DNA of 18,564 nt from Clostridia bacterium (GCA_017412445.1 JAFPYA010000081.1:1-18564); one strand, 5' to 3'; positions 1 through 7,132 are shown, counted from the first letter of the stretch. Numbers and translations are program-made. The notes: generated from the sequence alone by a model not told the origin.

Positions 1-4
1 CCGT

Positions 5-244
5 ATGTTCGACGATAACGTAAAACGGACGAAATACGCGCAACAGACCAATGCAGCGAAAGAAGCAGGCGTTTCAAACTGCCCGCTTTGCGCGTTGGGT
101 AACGATAACAACCGAACCCGCATATACAAAATAAACGAAATGGACGCTGACCATGTGACCGCGTGGAGCAATGGCGGCGCAACAGATATAAGCAACTGCA
201 CAATGCTATGCGCAACCCACAACCGCGCAAAAGGAAACAAATAG
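5..244 (+). CDS. HNH endonuclease, C-terminal part (probably 5'-truncated by window edge)
   Basis: Encodes 79 residues that form the zinc/HNH end of a nuclease. A CPLC knuckle lies near residue 26. The core MDADHVTAWSNGG follows at about 46-58, and the closing CTMLCATHNRAKGN pattern supplies the second cysteine pair, His and Asn. This spacing is typical of HNH domains that end longer proteins, for example the DUF262/GmrSD-type nucleases, where a K/R-rich helix like KRTKYAQQT precedes the first Cys pair. The frame is still open at the left window edge, and the ATG at base 5 has no visible ribosome-binding site, so the real start probably lies outside. The coding is visibly more A-rich than the neighbouring genes and runs opposite to the leading-strand direction here, suggesting acquired DNA. 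It could be a phage-type or restriction-type nuclease; the missing N-terminus prevents a choice. Confidence 0.75.
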   Translation: MFDDNVKRTKYAQQTNAAKEAGVSNCPLCALGNDNNRTRIYKINEMDADHVTAWSNGGATDISNCTMLCATHNRAKGNK

Positions 245-257
245 TCGCATATCAAAT

Positions 258-307
258 AGTATCATCAAGTATCATTCAGCAGATTTAAGCGACAAACAAG
301 CGACAAA
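258..307. repeat. Two pairs of short direct repeats with about one-turn spacing
   Basis: AGTATCAT occurs at 258-265 and 268-275 (period 10). AAGCGACAAA occurs at 287-296 and 298-307 (period 11). Both pairs are in helical phase, as seen for protein arm sites, and lie between the HNH gene and the terminator hairpin. No open reading frame is supported in 245-374. A binding role is inference from spacing alone. Confidence 0.55.
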
Positions 308-316
308 TCAACAGTA

Positions 317-360
317 AAACCGCCCGAAACCCCTTGATTTATGGGGATTTTGGGCGGTTT
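317..360. terminator. Hairpin between convergent HNH and GH112 genes, probable bidirectional terminator
   Basis: AAACCGCCC (317-325) pairs perfectly with GGGCGGTTT (352-360). An inner CCCC (330-333) can pair with GGGG (343-346). On the plus strand a T-rich tract follows (to about 377). On the minus strand the stem ends in TTTT. The position 14 bases after the GH112 stop, between converging genes, fits termination from both sides. Confidence 0.8.
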
Positions 361-374
361 GCATATCTTCTTTT

Positions 375-2525
375 TCAGATTGTCACTATCTTCGTTCCGC
401 CGCCCTCTAAGGTGAATTCATATTCGCCTTTGGGGGTGAAGACCTTGGTGGTCTCGGTGGTTTCGGCGTTGTTTATTACTATGAGCGTATTGCTCTCCTC
501 GAAGCAGGCGCACTCGCAGGCGGGGTTGGCGGTGGCGTAGGTGTTTTCAAGGCTTTCCTTATGCGCCGCCCAGAGTATGGCGCGGTAGAGGAGGCGGGTG
601 TTGTTGAAATCGTAGTTAAAGCCGCTTAAGTACACCGTCCTGCCCTTCTTGCGCTCCGTGGCCGCCGCGGTCACGTTATCGCCGTCGGCGTAAAGCACCT
701 TTGTGTCCCCGTCCAGCGCGTACACGCCCTTTGTGGCGTTTGTGAAGGCGGGGGCGGGGAGGCCGCGGGTGATGAAGTGCTCCCTGGTCACATCGAAAGC
801 GTACTTGCCCTTGCATATGGTCGCGCCCTGCTCCAGATCCACGCCCAGTATGTCCGCAAGGGCGAAGGCGCGCATTTCGTTCCTCACGCAGCCCGGCTCC
901 TTTACGCCTATGAAGCCGCCGCCGCTCAGCACGAATTTGTATATGTTGGCTTTCAGGTCGGCGTCCTTCCATATATCGCCGCCGCTCCACGCGTCGCCCT
1001 CGCGCCCGGCGTTTATGAGCACGTCTATGCCCTTGGGTACGCCGCTTTGCTTTACCTCCTCAAGCGACACGCTCCTGAGCTCCACCGGCAGGCCCGCCAG
1101 CGCCTCGTGTATGTGGTTCAGCGGAAGCTCGGGATGCTCGTGCATGTGACCCGCGCAGTTCCAGGTTCTCAGACTCCCCCAGCTCTGCAGTATGCCTATC
1201 TTTATGCCGCTCACCCACGGCGCGCCCTTTTCGTGCAGGCTCTTGAGCAGGCGGAATTCGTCGGCTATGCGGGCGATCTCGTCGTTGAACTCGGGGAAGC
1301 CCTGAGTGAGATGCAGATAGCCGCCAAGGCCTATCCTGTCTATCTTAACTCTCAGCAGCGCCCTTCTTACGCACGCCCAGAAGCGCCGCGCGTCCCTTTC
1401 TGGGTGGCCGCCGGGGGCGAAGGTGGGCTCTCCGCCGAGCCCCGTGGGGAAGAGGTAGGGGTGCAGCCTGAGCTCGTGTATTTTGACCTCCTTTACGCCC
1501 GCGCACAGGCGCGCCTCGAATGCGTTGAACACGCACTTGATCAGGCCGTCAAAGTTGAACTCGCCGAAATGGCCGCTCCACGGCTCTATGCCTATCCAGC
1601 TGTCGTCGTAGAACACGTAGGCCTTCTTGCCGTAGGCATGCACCAAATCCACGCACTGCCTGCCAAAGCTCCTTACGAACCTGCCGGTAAACTCTATCCA
1701 GTCCCGAAGCTTTTTTGTGGGCGGGTTGTGCGTCGGGTTGTGCCTGCCCATGTTTATAAAGTCCTCGGAGGTCATTTTGTAGCCGTATTCCTTTTCGAAC
1801 TCGCTAAGCGACACGGGGTTTACGGTAAAATCGTAGCTGCCCCAGTCCGAAAGTATGTCGCGCTGTCTGCTTGACGAGCCCCATATCCAGGTGAAGTTGT
1901 AAAACATGGAGGTGAGCCTTACCACGCCCGTGTGGGGATGGGCCTTAAGCCAGCCGTCGAGGAAGTCGAGCAGCGCCTTTTGCGTCTCGGGGTAGCGCGG
2001 CTCAACCGCCATTAAGTGCTCCCTGTCGCCCCAGTCGTTGGTTATGTGGTTGTACATGGAAATCTCTTCCCAGATGCGCGTGGCAAGGAAGTTGACCGTG
2101 TAGAGGTGGTAGGGACAGGCGTTTCTGACAGTGACCTTTTCGCCGTCCCAGTCCCAGTCGGTATGCTCGCGCCCGCTCGTCCTGTCATATACCTGCCAGA
2201 GCGACACGGGGTCGTCGGGGTTTATAATGAACTGCTGGGTAAAGTAGCCCTGAAGCGGCCTGATTTCGACCGTGCCGCCTTCGGCCATCACGGGCTTTGA
2301 CATGAGGAAATTCCTCTGCAGAAACTCCGTGTGCTCCCTGGCCCAGCTGTTTATGCTCCTTATCAGGCATATGGTCGAGTAGATGGGCACGCCGCTGCCT
2401 GTTATCTCGTCGCTTAATTGCGTGCCGTCCGAGTCCCTTATGCAGTCCGCGCCCCATTTTTTCTGAAGCTCGAGTGTAAGCTTTTCGTAGCCGGATTCGC
2501 CCGGAAGTGTGAAGCTGCCCGTCAT
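375..2525 (-). CDS. GH112 family beta-galactoside phosphorylase (galacto/lacto-N-biose or Gal-rhamnose phosphorylase)
   Basis: This 716-residue cytoplasmic enzyme (no signal peptide) has the usual length of family GH112. The family reversibly splits beta-galactosides with phosphate, releasing alpha-galactose 1-phosphate. Known substrates are galacto-N-biose/lacto-N-biose from mucin and milk glycans, or galactosyl-1,4-rhamnose. The motif FYDDSWIGIEPW at 305-316 contains Asp308, which I align with the catalytic acid of GH112 (Asp313 in the Bifidobacterium enzyme, from memory). Family-like blocks NHITNDWGD (159-167) and FGEFNFDG (320-327) are present. The beta-barrel front, middle trimer-like and C-terminal beta parts appear complete. 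Sequence reading alone does not decide which of the three specificities applies. The start is supported by AAGGAGG eight bases before ATG; this ribosome site overlaps the stop codon of the preceding RadC-like gene (13-bp gap), so it is translated within the dnaN-mnmE operon. No transporter or kinase partner lies nearby. Confidence 0.93.
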   Translation of the reverse strand: MTGSFTLPGESGYEKLTLELQKKWGADCIRDSDGTQLSDEITGSGVPIYSTICLIRSINSWAREHTEFLQRNFLMSKPVMAEGGTVEIRPLQGYFTQQFIINPDDPVSLWQVYDRTSGREHTDWDWDGEKVTVRNACPYHLYTVNFLATRIWEEISMYNHITNDWGDREHLMAVEPRYPETQKALLDFLDGWLKAHPHTGVVRLTSMFYNFTWIWGSSSRQRDILSDWGSYDFTVNPVSLSEFEKEYGYKMTSEDFINMGRHNPTHNPPTKKLRDWIEFTGRFVRSFGRQCVDLVHAYGKKAYVFYDDSWIGIEPWSGHFGEFNFDGLIKCVFNAFEARLCAGVKEVKIHELRLHPYLFPTGLGGEPTFAPGGHPERDARRFWACVRRALLRVKIDRIGLGGYLHLTQGFPEFNDEIARIADEFRLLKSLHEKGAPWVSGIKIGILQSWGSLRTWNCAGHMHEHPELPLNHIHEALAGLPVELRSVSLEEVKQSGVPKGIDVLINAGREGDAWSGGDIWKDADLKANIYKFVLSGGGFIGVKEPGCVRNEMRAFALADILGVDLEQGATICKGKYAFDVTREHFITRGLPAPAFTNATKGVYALDGDTKVLYADGDNVTAAATERKKGRTVYLSGFNYDFNNTRLLYRAILWAAHKESLENTYATANPACECACFEESNTLIVINNAETTETTKVFTPKGEYEFTLEGGGTKIVTI

Positions 2526-2538
2526 GTTGTTGTCCTCC

Positions 2539-3111
2539 TTAAATCAGGCTGAATGATACATCTATAAGCTTTAGCGCCTCAGCAGCCGAGGCCGCGGCGC
2601 ATTGATCGAATTTCCTTTCGCGCGCGGGCAATACCATGGCCTCCGCCGCGTCGTATATCAGCGCCCTTTCGGCGATAAAGCGCTCTATTCCGCTCTCCGG
2701 AAGAAAGGACACAAATATAACCTCTCTGGCCGCGTTAAGAAGCACCAGCGTGTGCATGTCGCGAGATGCGGTTTCCTTCAGCGCGCTCAAGTCGCCGCGG
2801 TTGAGTATGCGCGTTTTTTCGACGCTTCCAGCGTTTTTGTAGCTCTTTACCGCGCTTGAAAAGGCCAAAAGCACCTGCGCGGTGTGCTCGCTTAAGCCTA
2901 TGCCCGTAAGCTCGTCCATGCCCGAGCGCATAAGCCCGCTCACGCCGCCAAGTGCGTCGTCTATCCTGTGAGCAAGCTCGTTTACGTCCCTTCGGGGCAG
3001 GGCGGTGTAGAGCATGAGCTCTATCACCTCGTGGGGCGAAAAGCTCATAAGCCCGTTTTCGCTGAGCGCCCGCTTGAGCCGCTGCCTGTGGCCGGAATGG
3101 TTTACGCTCAT
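2539..3111 (-). CDS. RadC-like protein with degenerate JAB/MPN domain
   Basis: This 190-residue protein matches the UPF0758/RadC layout. The helix-hairpin-helix type N-terminal half (about 21-80) has PHEVIELMLYTALPRRDVN and a DELTGIGLSE turn. It is followed by a beta-rich start of the JAB/MPN fold (TLVLLNAAREVIFVSFL, about 121-137). Ordinary RadC then carries HNHPSG plus a distal Ser and Asp as zinc ligands. Here the equivalent stretch reads AMVLPARERKFDQ (158-170), with no His pair, and the protein stops about 30 residues early, without the usual DHIIIG ending. It is therefore probably not an active metallopeptidase; a DNA-binding or scaffold role is possible but unproven. It overlaps mnmE by 4 bases (ATGA), so its translation is coupled. 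No strong ribosome site of its own is seen. A decayed gene is less likely, because the frame is intact and sits between two intact genes. Confidence 0.75.
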   Translation of the reverse strand: MSVNHSGHRQRLKRALSENGLMSFSPHEVIELMLYTALPRRDVNELAHRIDDALGGVSGLMRSGMDELTGIGLSEHTAQVLLAFSSAVKSYKNAGSVEKTRILNRGDLSALKETASRDMHTLVLLNAAREVIFVSFLPESGIERFIAERALIYDAAEAMVLPARERKFDQCAAASAAEALKLIDVSFSLI

Positions 3112-4433
3112 TTGCCCACGCAGAACCTTTCAAATATGCCGTCTATTACCTGCTCTGTTATGTTTTCGCCGGTGATTTCGCCAAGGATGTTCAGCGCGTC
3201 AGTCAGATCCTCGCGCATTAAATCCAGCTCTGTTTCGCTTGATAAAGCTATCATCCTCTCAAGGCAGGCTTGTGCGCGCCTTGCGGCCTCGGTCTGCCTT
3301 AAGGTCAAAAGCTTTTCGTCGTCCTCGCCGGGCGAAATTTTCCGGTATATCGCGTCCGTAAGCTCGCTTATTCCTTCGCCCGTAAGCGCGCTTATCCTGA
3401 TTGCGCCCTCGATTTCGTTTTTGCTTATGTCGTCCTTGTTGGCAACAAGTATGAACCTGTCGTCCATTTTGGACAGCAGCTTTTCGTCCTCTTTTTCTAT
3501 TTCGCCGCTTGAATCCAGCACAAGCAGCACGCAGTCGGCCTCGTCCACGCATTTTTCGGCGCGGGTGACGCCCATTTTTTCAATCGCGTCGCCGGTTTCG
3601 CGTATGCCCGCGGTGTCGGTCAGGGTCACGCTTATGCCGCGTATTGAGGCGCTTTCGTTTATTGTGTCGCGGGTGGTGCCCGCAATGTCGGTAACTATCG
3701 AGCGCTCAAAGGAAAGCAGCGCGTTCATAAGCGAGCTTTTGCCCACGTTGGGCTTGCCCGCGATCACCACGCTCGCGCCCTTTTCCATTATTTTTACGTA
3801 TCTGGGGTCGGCGCATCTTTTTATGTCGGCAAGGATTTGTTTTGCTTCCGAAACTATCCTGTCCCTGGTCACGTCCTCGTCTATTTCCTCGGGAAAGTCC
3901 GCAGCCGCGTCTATCAGCGTCACCAGCTCCATGAGCCTTGAGCGCGCCCTGCCTATCAGTGAGGACGAGCCGCTTGTCAGGTTTCTCAGGGAGCTTCTTT
4001 GCGCTGCTCTGCTTTTGGCGGAGATAAGGCTCATCACCGCCTCGGCCTTGTCTAAGCTTATTCTGCCGTTCAAAAAGGCGCGGTAGGTGAATTCGCCCCT
4101 TTCGGCGGGGCGCGCGCCCAAATCTATCAGCCTTTCAAGCACCAGCTGGGCCGAAATGCCGCCGTGGGTGTGGATTTCGCCCACGTCCTCGCGGGTGTAG
4201 CTTTTGGGCGCGAAAAAGCACACGGCCATGACCTCGTCTATCTCTCTGCCGTCCTTGCTTACCGCGCTTCCGTAGAGCATTTTGCCGTGGGAAAAGGCGG
4301 CGCCCTTAACGCGGGGCTTAAAGGCCGCGTTCATTATTTCGAGCGCCCTGTCTCCGCTTACGCGAACTATGGCTATGCCGCCCTCGCCCCTTGAGGTGGC
4401 AACGGCGGCTATCGTGTCCTTGTCGTCAAACAT
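3108..4433 (-). CDS. mnmE: tRNA modification GTPase MnmE (TrmE)
   Basis: MnmE works with MnmG to build the C5 modification of the wobble uridine (cmnm5U34) in tRNAs reading NNA/NNG codons. The 441-residue protein has the complete family plan. The N-terminal folate-binding domain (DTIAAVATSRGEGGIAIVRVSG, read in two parts at about 6-27) is followed by a helical domain. The embedded G domain has G1 GKPNVGKS (226-233), the switch TDIAGTTRD (248-256), G3 DTAG (273-276) and G4 NKDD (332-335). The C-terminus ends FCVGK, with the conserved Cys438. Its ATG lies inside the last codons of dnaN (8-base overlap in another frame) without a clear ribosome site, so it is probably translated by coupling to dnaN. 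In many Firmicutes mnmE pairs with mnmG/rsmG on the other side of the origin; here neither follows. Confidence 0.97.
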   Translation of the reverse strand: MFDDKDTIAAVATSRGEGGIAIVRVSGDRALEIMNAAFKPRVKGAAFSHGKMLYGSAVSKDGREIDEVMAVCFFAPKSYTREDVGEIHTHGGISAQLVLERLIDLGARPAERGEFTYRAFLNGRISLDKAEAVMSLISAKSRAAQRSSLRNLTSGSSSLIGRARSRLMELVTLIDAAADFPEEIDEDVTRDRIVSEAKQILADIKRCADPRYVKIMEKGASVVIAGKPNVGKSSLMNALLSFERSIVTDIAGTTRDTINESASIRGISVTLTDTAGIRETGDAIEKMGVTRAEKCVDEADCVLLVLDSSGEIEKEDEKLLSKMDDRFILVANKDDISKNEIEGAIRISALTGEGISELTDAIYRKISPGEDDEKLLTLRQTEAARRAQACLERMIALSSETELDLMREDLTDALNILGEITGENITEQVIDGIFERFCVGK

Positions 4434-5532
4434 TTGTTCTGACCGGGAGTATGAGGCAGGTGAAGCTGTCGTCGCCCGCGGGGGTTATGACGCAGGGGGA
4501 GACCGAGGAGCCAAACTTGAGTATGAGCTCGTCGCCCGTAATCACCCTTGCCAGCTCGCTTAAGTACTTTACGTTAAAGGAGATGGTCAGATCCTCGCCG
4601 TCTATGTCGGCCTTGAGCTCCTCGCGCACGTCGCCGTTTTCGCTGTTTGCGCTCATAACTATCGCGCCGTCGCCTATTTCAAAGCGGATAAGGTTGTTCC
4701 GGCTGCCCCTTGCAATCAGCGCCGCCCTTTCCACGCAGCCCGAAAACTCCTGCGCGTTCACCCTGGCTTTTATATTGAAGCCCGCGGGCATGACCCTGTG
4801 GTAGTCTATGTATTCGCCCTCTATGAGGGAGGTGTAAAAGCGGGTGCCGCCACACTCTATTTTGAGCCTTGAGTGGGCAAAGGAGAGCGTGACGAAGCTG
4901 TTTTCGTCGTCGCTCATCAGCTTTTCTATTTCGTCCAGCGCCTTGCAGGGGATTATCGCCTTGGCGGCGGAGGTGACGTCGCTTATCTTTGCGCTCTTTA
5001 CCGCCATGCGGAAGCCGTCCAGGCCCACCATGTCTATGTCGCCCTTCTCCATGTTGAGGTAGCCGCCGGTGAGTATCACTCTCTGATCCTCAAGCGGCAC
5101 GGCAAAGGAGGTCAGGTGTATCATTTCCTTTAAAAGCGGCTGGGGGAGGGAGAGGGTGTTCAGGTACCCGCCCTCCTCGGGCAGGGGATATTCCTCGGCG
5201 TCGCGGCCGGTGATGTTGAAGCGGCTGCCCTCGCAGCGGATGGTGAGCACGAAGCGGTTGCTGAGCGACGCGTCTATGACGCCGTCGGGCAGCCTTCTTA
5301 CCACCTCGCTTAAGAGCCTGCCGGGCAGAAGCACCGCGCCGTCGGTCTCTATTTCGGCGTCCACGCGGCACACGGTGGTCATGTTGCCGTCGGATGCGGT
5401 GACGCTCAGGCCCTTCTCGTCCGCGTCGAGCAGTATGCCCTCAAGTATCTCCATGGGCGTCCTTACGGCCATCACCCTTATTGCGGTCTGTATGGCCTCG
5501 GTCAGTTGTCTCGAATTGCACCTGAATTTCAT
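4426..5532 (-). CDS. dnaN: DNA polymerase III beta sliding clamp
   Basis: DnaN forms the ring-shaped dimer that tethers DNA polymerase III to its template. The 368 residues match the family length (about 365-380) and its three repeated clamp folds. Recognisable parts are the start MKFRCNSRQLTEAIQTAIRV, the first-domain pattern ILEGILLDADEKGLSVTASDG, the domain-II segment TDG.VLLPGRLLSEVVRRLP, and the extreme C-terminus YLILP-like CLILPVRTN, which forms part of the partner-binding pocket. The ATG is preceded by GGGGAGG at an eight-base gap. It follows dnaA after a 223-base spacer that carries the origin, and it overlaps the start of mnmE. recF, yaaA and gyrB, the usual followers of dnaN, are absent here. 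Confidence 0.97.
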   Translation of the reverse strand: MKFRCNSRQLTEAIQTAIRVMAVRTPMEILEGILLDADEKGLSVTASDGNMTTVCRVDAEIETDGAVLLPGRLLSEVVRRLPDGVIDASLSNRFVLTIRCEGSRFNITGRDAEEYPLPEEGGYLNTLSLPQPLLKEMIHLTSFAVPLEDQRVILTGGYLNMEKGDIDMVGLDGFRMAVKSAKISDVTSAAKAIIPCKALDEIEKLMSDDENSFVTLSFAHSRLKIECGGTRFYTSLIEGEYIDYHRVMPAGFNIKARVNAQEFSGCVERAALIARGSRNNLIRFEIGDGAIVMSANSENGDVREELKADIDGEDLTISFNVKYLSELARVITGDELILKFGSSVSPCVITPAGDDSFTCLILPVRTNV

Positions 5533-5543
5533 TTTTCGTTCCT

Positions 5544-5565
5544 CCCCGCACGCGCCGGGGCGTGC
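5544..5565 (-). promoter_or_regulatory. Alternative hairpins over the dnaN ribosome-binding site
   Basis: In the minus-strand transcript GCACGC (5565-5560) can pair with GCGTGC (5553-5548). Alternatively CCCCG (5560-5556) can pair with CGGGG (5548-5544), which is the front of the GGGGAGG ribosome site. The two stems share bases and cannot form together, so one exposes and one hides the site. Regulation is inference; only the pairing is seen. Confidence 0.4.
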
Positions 5566-5574
5566 CCCTCACAG

Positions 5575-5622
5575 TAGAATAGTAGTATATATTATTTAAA
5601 AACCGTAGTAATAAATAGAACC
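5575..5622. other. oriC unwinding region: AT-rich tract with DnaA-trio-like repeats
   Basis: Directly beside the abutting DnaA boxes (5623-5640) the plus strand carries TAGTAATAAATAG (5606-5618). Read 3' to 5' this gives AAT, AAT and GAT triplets resembling the DnaA-trio element described for Bacillus subtilis. An AT-only run (5586-5602) and a second TAGTAG (5580-5585) follow. The order boxes, GC step (CCGG 5621-5624), trios, AT tract matches the known basal unwinding layout. It lies between dnaA and dnaN, as in Bacillus. Confidence 0.7.
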
Positions 5623-5717
5623 GGTGGAAACTGTGGAAAAGCCCTTTTTCGCCCTGATTTCAGGCGCTTCTGCCCTGTGGATACCATTGTGGACAGAGGA
5701 AGACAAAATGTGGAAAG
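5623..5717 (-). other. oriC DnaA-box cluster (dnaA-dnaN spacer)
   Basis: Five near-consensus 9-mers (consensus TTATCCACA, read on the minus strand) all point the same way as dnaA: GTTTCCACC (5631-5623), TTTTCCACA (5640-5632), GTATCCACA (5684-5676), CTGTCCACA (5696-5688) and CTTTCCACA (5717-5709). The first two abut with no gap, next to the AT-rich unwinding tract. None is a perfect TTATCCACA, which suggests mostly moderate or weak sites here; the perfect ones are upstream of dnaA. Location and common orientation support an origin function. Confidence 0.85.
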
Positions 5718-5728
5718 CGCTTTTGTCT
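5701..5728. repeat. Inverted repeat enclosing a DnaA-box-like site
   Basis: AGACAAAA (5701-5708) is repeated inverted as TTTTGTCT (5721-5728). The 12-base interior holds the box at 5709-5717, and a perfect palindrome AAAGCGCTTT covers 5714-5723. It lies 28 bases after the dnaA stop. It could act as a dnaA 3' hairpin, but no T-run follows on the minus strand, so a role in origin structure is equally possible. Confidence 0.55.
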
Positions 5729-5755
5729 CCCAAACGGCTCTGTTGCCGCCTTAAG

Positions 5756-7063
5756 CTACTTTGCGCCCAGCTCCCCGCGTATCTGTTCGCAGGTTATCTT
5801 GAACATAAGCGAATCCTCAAGCATCTGCTCGGTCTTTTTGCAGGCGTGCATTACGGTGGAGTGGTCGCGTTTGAACACCTCGCCTGTCTTCGTGGTGGAA
5901 AAGCCGCACATCTCGCGGGTCAGGTATATTGCCAGCTGGCGCGGCACAGTGAACTCGCGGCTCCTTACCGGGGAAAGTATGTCCTTCGGGTCCACGTGAT
6001 AGCTTTTTGCCACGGCCTCTATTATCTTTTCGGGCGTTATCCTCCTGCCCGGCTGCGCCTTTTTGTCCTTTAGGGACATAAGGACTATGGGCGCGGTGAC
6101 AGAGGGCGAGTTTTCGAGCTTTGCCATCAGGCTCGCCGCGGTAAGGCAGCCCTCAAGCTCCCTTATGTTTGTGTCTATGCTCTCTGCGATAAGGCTCACG
6201 GCCTCCTCGCTTATGTCTATTTTTTCGCTTGCGGCCTTGCTTCTGAGTATCGCCATGCGGGTCTCTATGTCGGGCTTGCCTATGTCCACCACTATGCCGC
6301 TTTTGAAGCGGGAGGTCATCCTCTCCTCGAGGGTGGCGATTTCGTCCGGCGGACGGTCGGAGGTGATTACTATCTGCCTTCTTGCGCTGTAGAGCTCGTT
6401 AAATGTGTTGAAGAACTCCTCCTGAGTGGCGGTGCGGTTGGCCAGAAACTGTATGTCGTCTATAAAGAGCATGTCCACGTTTCTCATGCGGCTGCGCAGT
6501 TCCTGGGTGTGCTTGCTCCTTATGGCCTCGACCACCTCGTTTGTGAACTTCTCGGCGTTTGAAAACTCTATTACGGCCTTGGGGTTGTTCATAAGGACGT
6601 AGTTGGCTATGGCGGTAATCAGGTGCGTTTTGCCAAGCCCCGCGCCGCCGTATATGAAAAGGGGATTGTATTCCGTGCCCGGAAACTCCGCCACGGCCAT
6701 GCTGGCGGCCTGTGCCATGCGGTTGGCCTGACCCACTATAAAGCTGTCAAAGGTGTATCTGGGGTTCAGGCGCGAGGCGTCCAATTGCCTTTGGTACTGC
6801 TCAAGCTCGTCGTCGGTGAGTATCTTTATGTTTGCAAAATCTACGCCGAAATGGGGGTAAGACAAATAGAACAGCGTGTTTTTGTAGCGCTGATTTACAA
6901 AATCCACCACGAATTTGTCTTTGCAGTGAAGCACCAGCGTGTTGTTGTCGGTGGAGTAGACCTTGAGGGATTTGAACCACGTGTCGTATCTCACCTGTCC
7001 CAGCTGATCCAAAAGCACCTGCTGCATGCTTTGCCAGCACTTGTTTGCCTGCTCTATGTCCAT
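5756..7063 (-). CDS. dnaA: Chromosomal replication initiator DnaA
   Basis: DnaA binds the origin boxes as an ATP-driven filament and opens the DNA. The 435-residue protein has the N-terminal helicase-loading domain (ANKCWQSMQQVLLDQLG start, WFKSLK) and a short linker. The AAA+ domain has Walker A GGAGLGKTH (139-147) and Walker B MLFIDDIQFL (198-207). The C-terminal box-binding domain has REFTVPRQLAIYLTRE and the signature FKRDHSTVMHA. I start it at the ATG at 7063. AAAGGGAG lies seven bases upstream, and the protein then begins like other DnaA proteins (MDIEQANKCWQ). The in-frame ATG at 7114 would add 17 residues and sits inside a leader hairpin with no ribosome site. The gene has its own promoter at 7150-7178, bracketed by two perfect DnaA boxes. 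Its usual upstream neighbour rpmH is replaced by a divergent operon. Confidence 0.98.
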   Translation of the reverse strand: MDIEQANKCWQSMQQVLLDQLGQVRYDTWFKSLKVYSTDNNTLVLHCKDKFVVDFVNQRYKNTLFYLSYPHFGVDFANIKILTDDELEQYQRQLDASRLNPRYTFDSFIVGQANRMAQAASMAVAEFPGTEYNPLFIYGGAGLGKTHLITAIANYVLMNNPKAVIEFSNAEKFTNEVVEAIRSKHTQELRSRMRNVDMLFIDDIQFLANRTATQEEFFNTFNELYSARRQIVITSDRPPDEIATLEERMTSRFKSGIVVDIGKPDIETRMAILRSKAASEKIDISEEAVSLIAESIDTNIRELEGCLTAASLMAKLENSPSVTAPIVLMSLKDKKAQPGRRITPEKIIEAVAKSYHVDPKDILSPVRSREFTVPRQLAIYLTREMCGFSTTKTGEVFKRDHSTVMHACKKTEQMLEDSLMFKITCEQIRGELGAK

Positions 7064-7100
7064 CCTTACGCTCCCTTTACGACGGAAAAATGTTTTCAAC

Positions 7101-7126
7101 ACAGGCCTGTGCAAAACACGGCCTGT
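7101..7126 (-). promoter_or_regulatory. Hairpin in the dnaA leader
   Basis: ACAGGCC (7101-7107) pairs with GGCCTGT (7120-7126). After a single bulged T, GTG (7109-7111) pairs with CAC (7117-7119), leaving a five-base loop. The segment ACAGGCCTGT (7101-7110) is also a perfect palindrome, so an alternative fold exists. In the transcript it lies between the predicted start (about 7143) and the dnaA ribosome site. It could stabilise the mRNA or bind a regulator; the function is unknown. Confidence 0.5.
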
Positions 7127-7132
7127 TCATAT

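Noticed and set aside
777..1874. Long plus-strand open frame of 365 codons
   Set aside because: It lies wholly within the GH112 gene on the other strand, has no ribosome-binding site, and its translation is Ala/Val/Tyr-rich without a recognisable domain; a shadow of GC-rich coding.
2968..4086. Plus-strand open frame of 372 codons opposite mnmE and the RadC-like gene
   Set aside because: Ser-rich antisense translation typical of a shadow frame; both genes on the minus strand are clear.
5701..5728. Inverted repeat after dnaA as an intrinsic terminator
   Set aside because: No T-run follows on the dnaA transcript and the stem is AT-rich around a DnaA-box-like loop, so I list it as a repeat only.
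5624..6073. Plus-strand open frame starting in the dnaA-dnaN spacer
   Set aside because: It runs antisense through dnaA, and its start lies in the DnaA-box cluster; no family resemblance.
7064..7114. Upstream ATG at 7114 as the dnaA start
   Set aside because: It sits in a hairpin with no ribosome site; the ATG at 7063 has AAAGGGAG at seven bases and gives the normal DnaA N-terminus.
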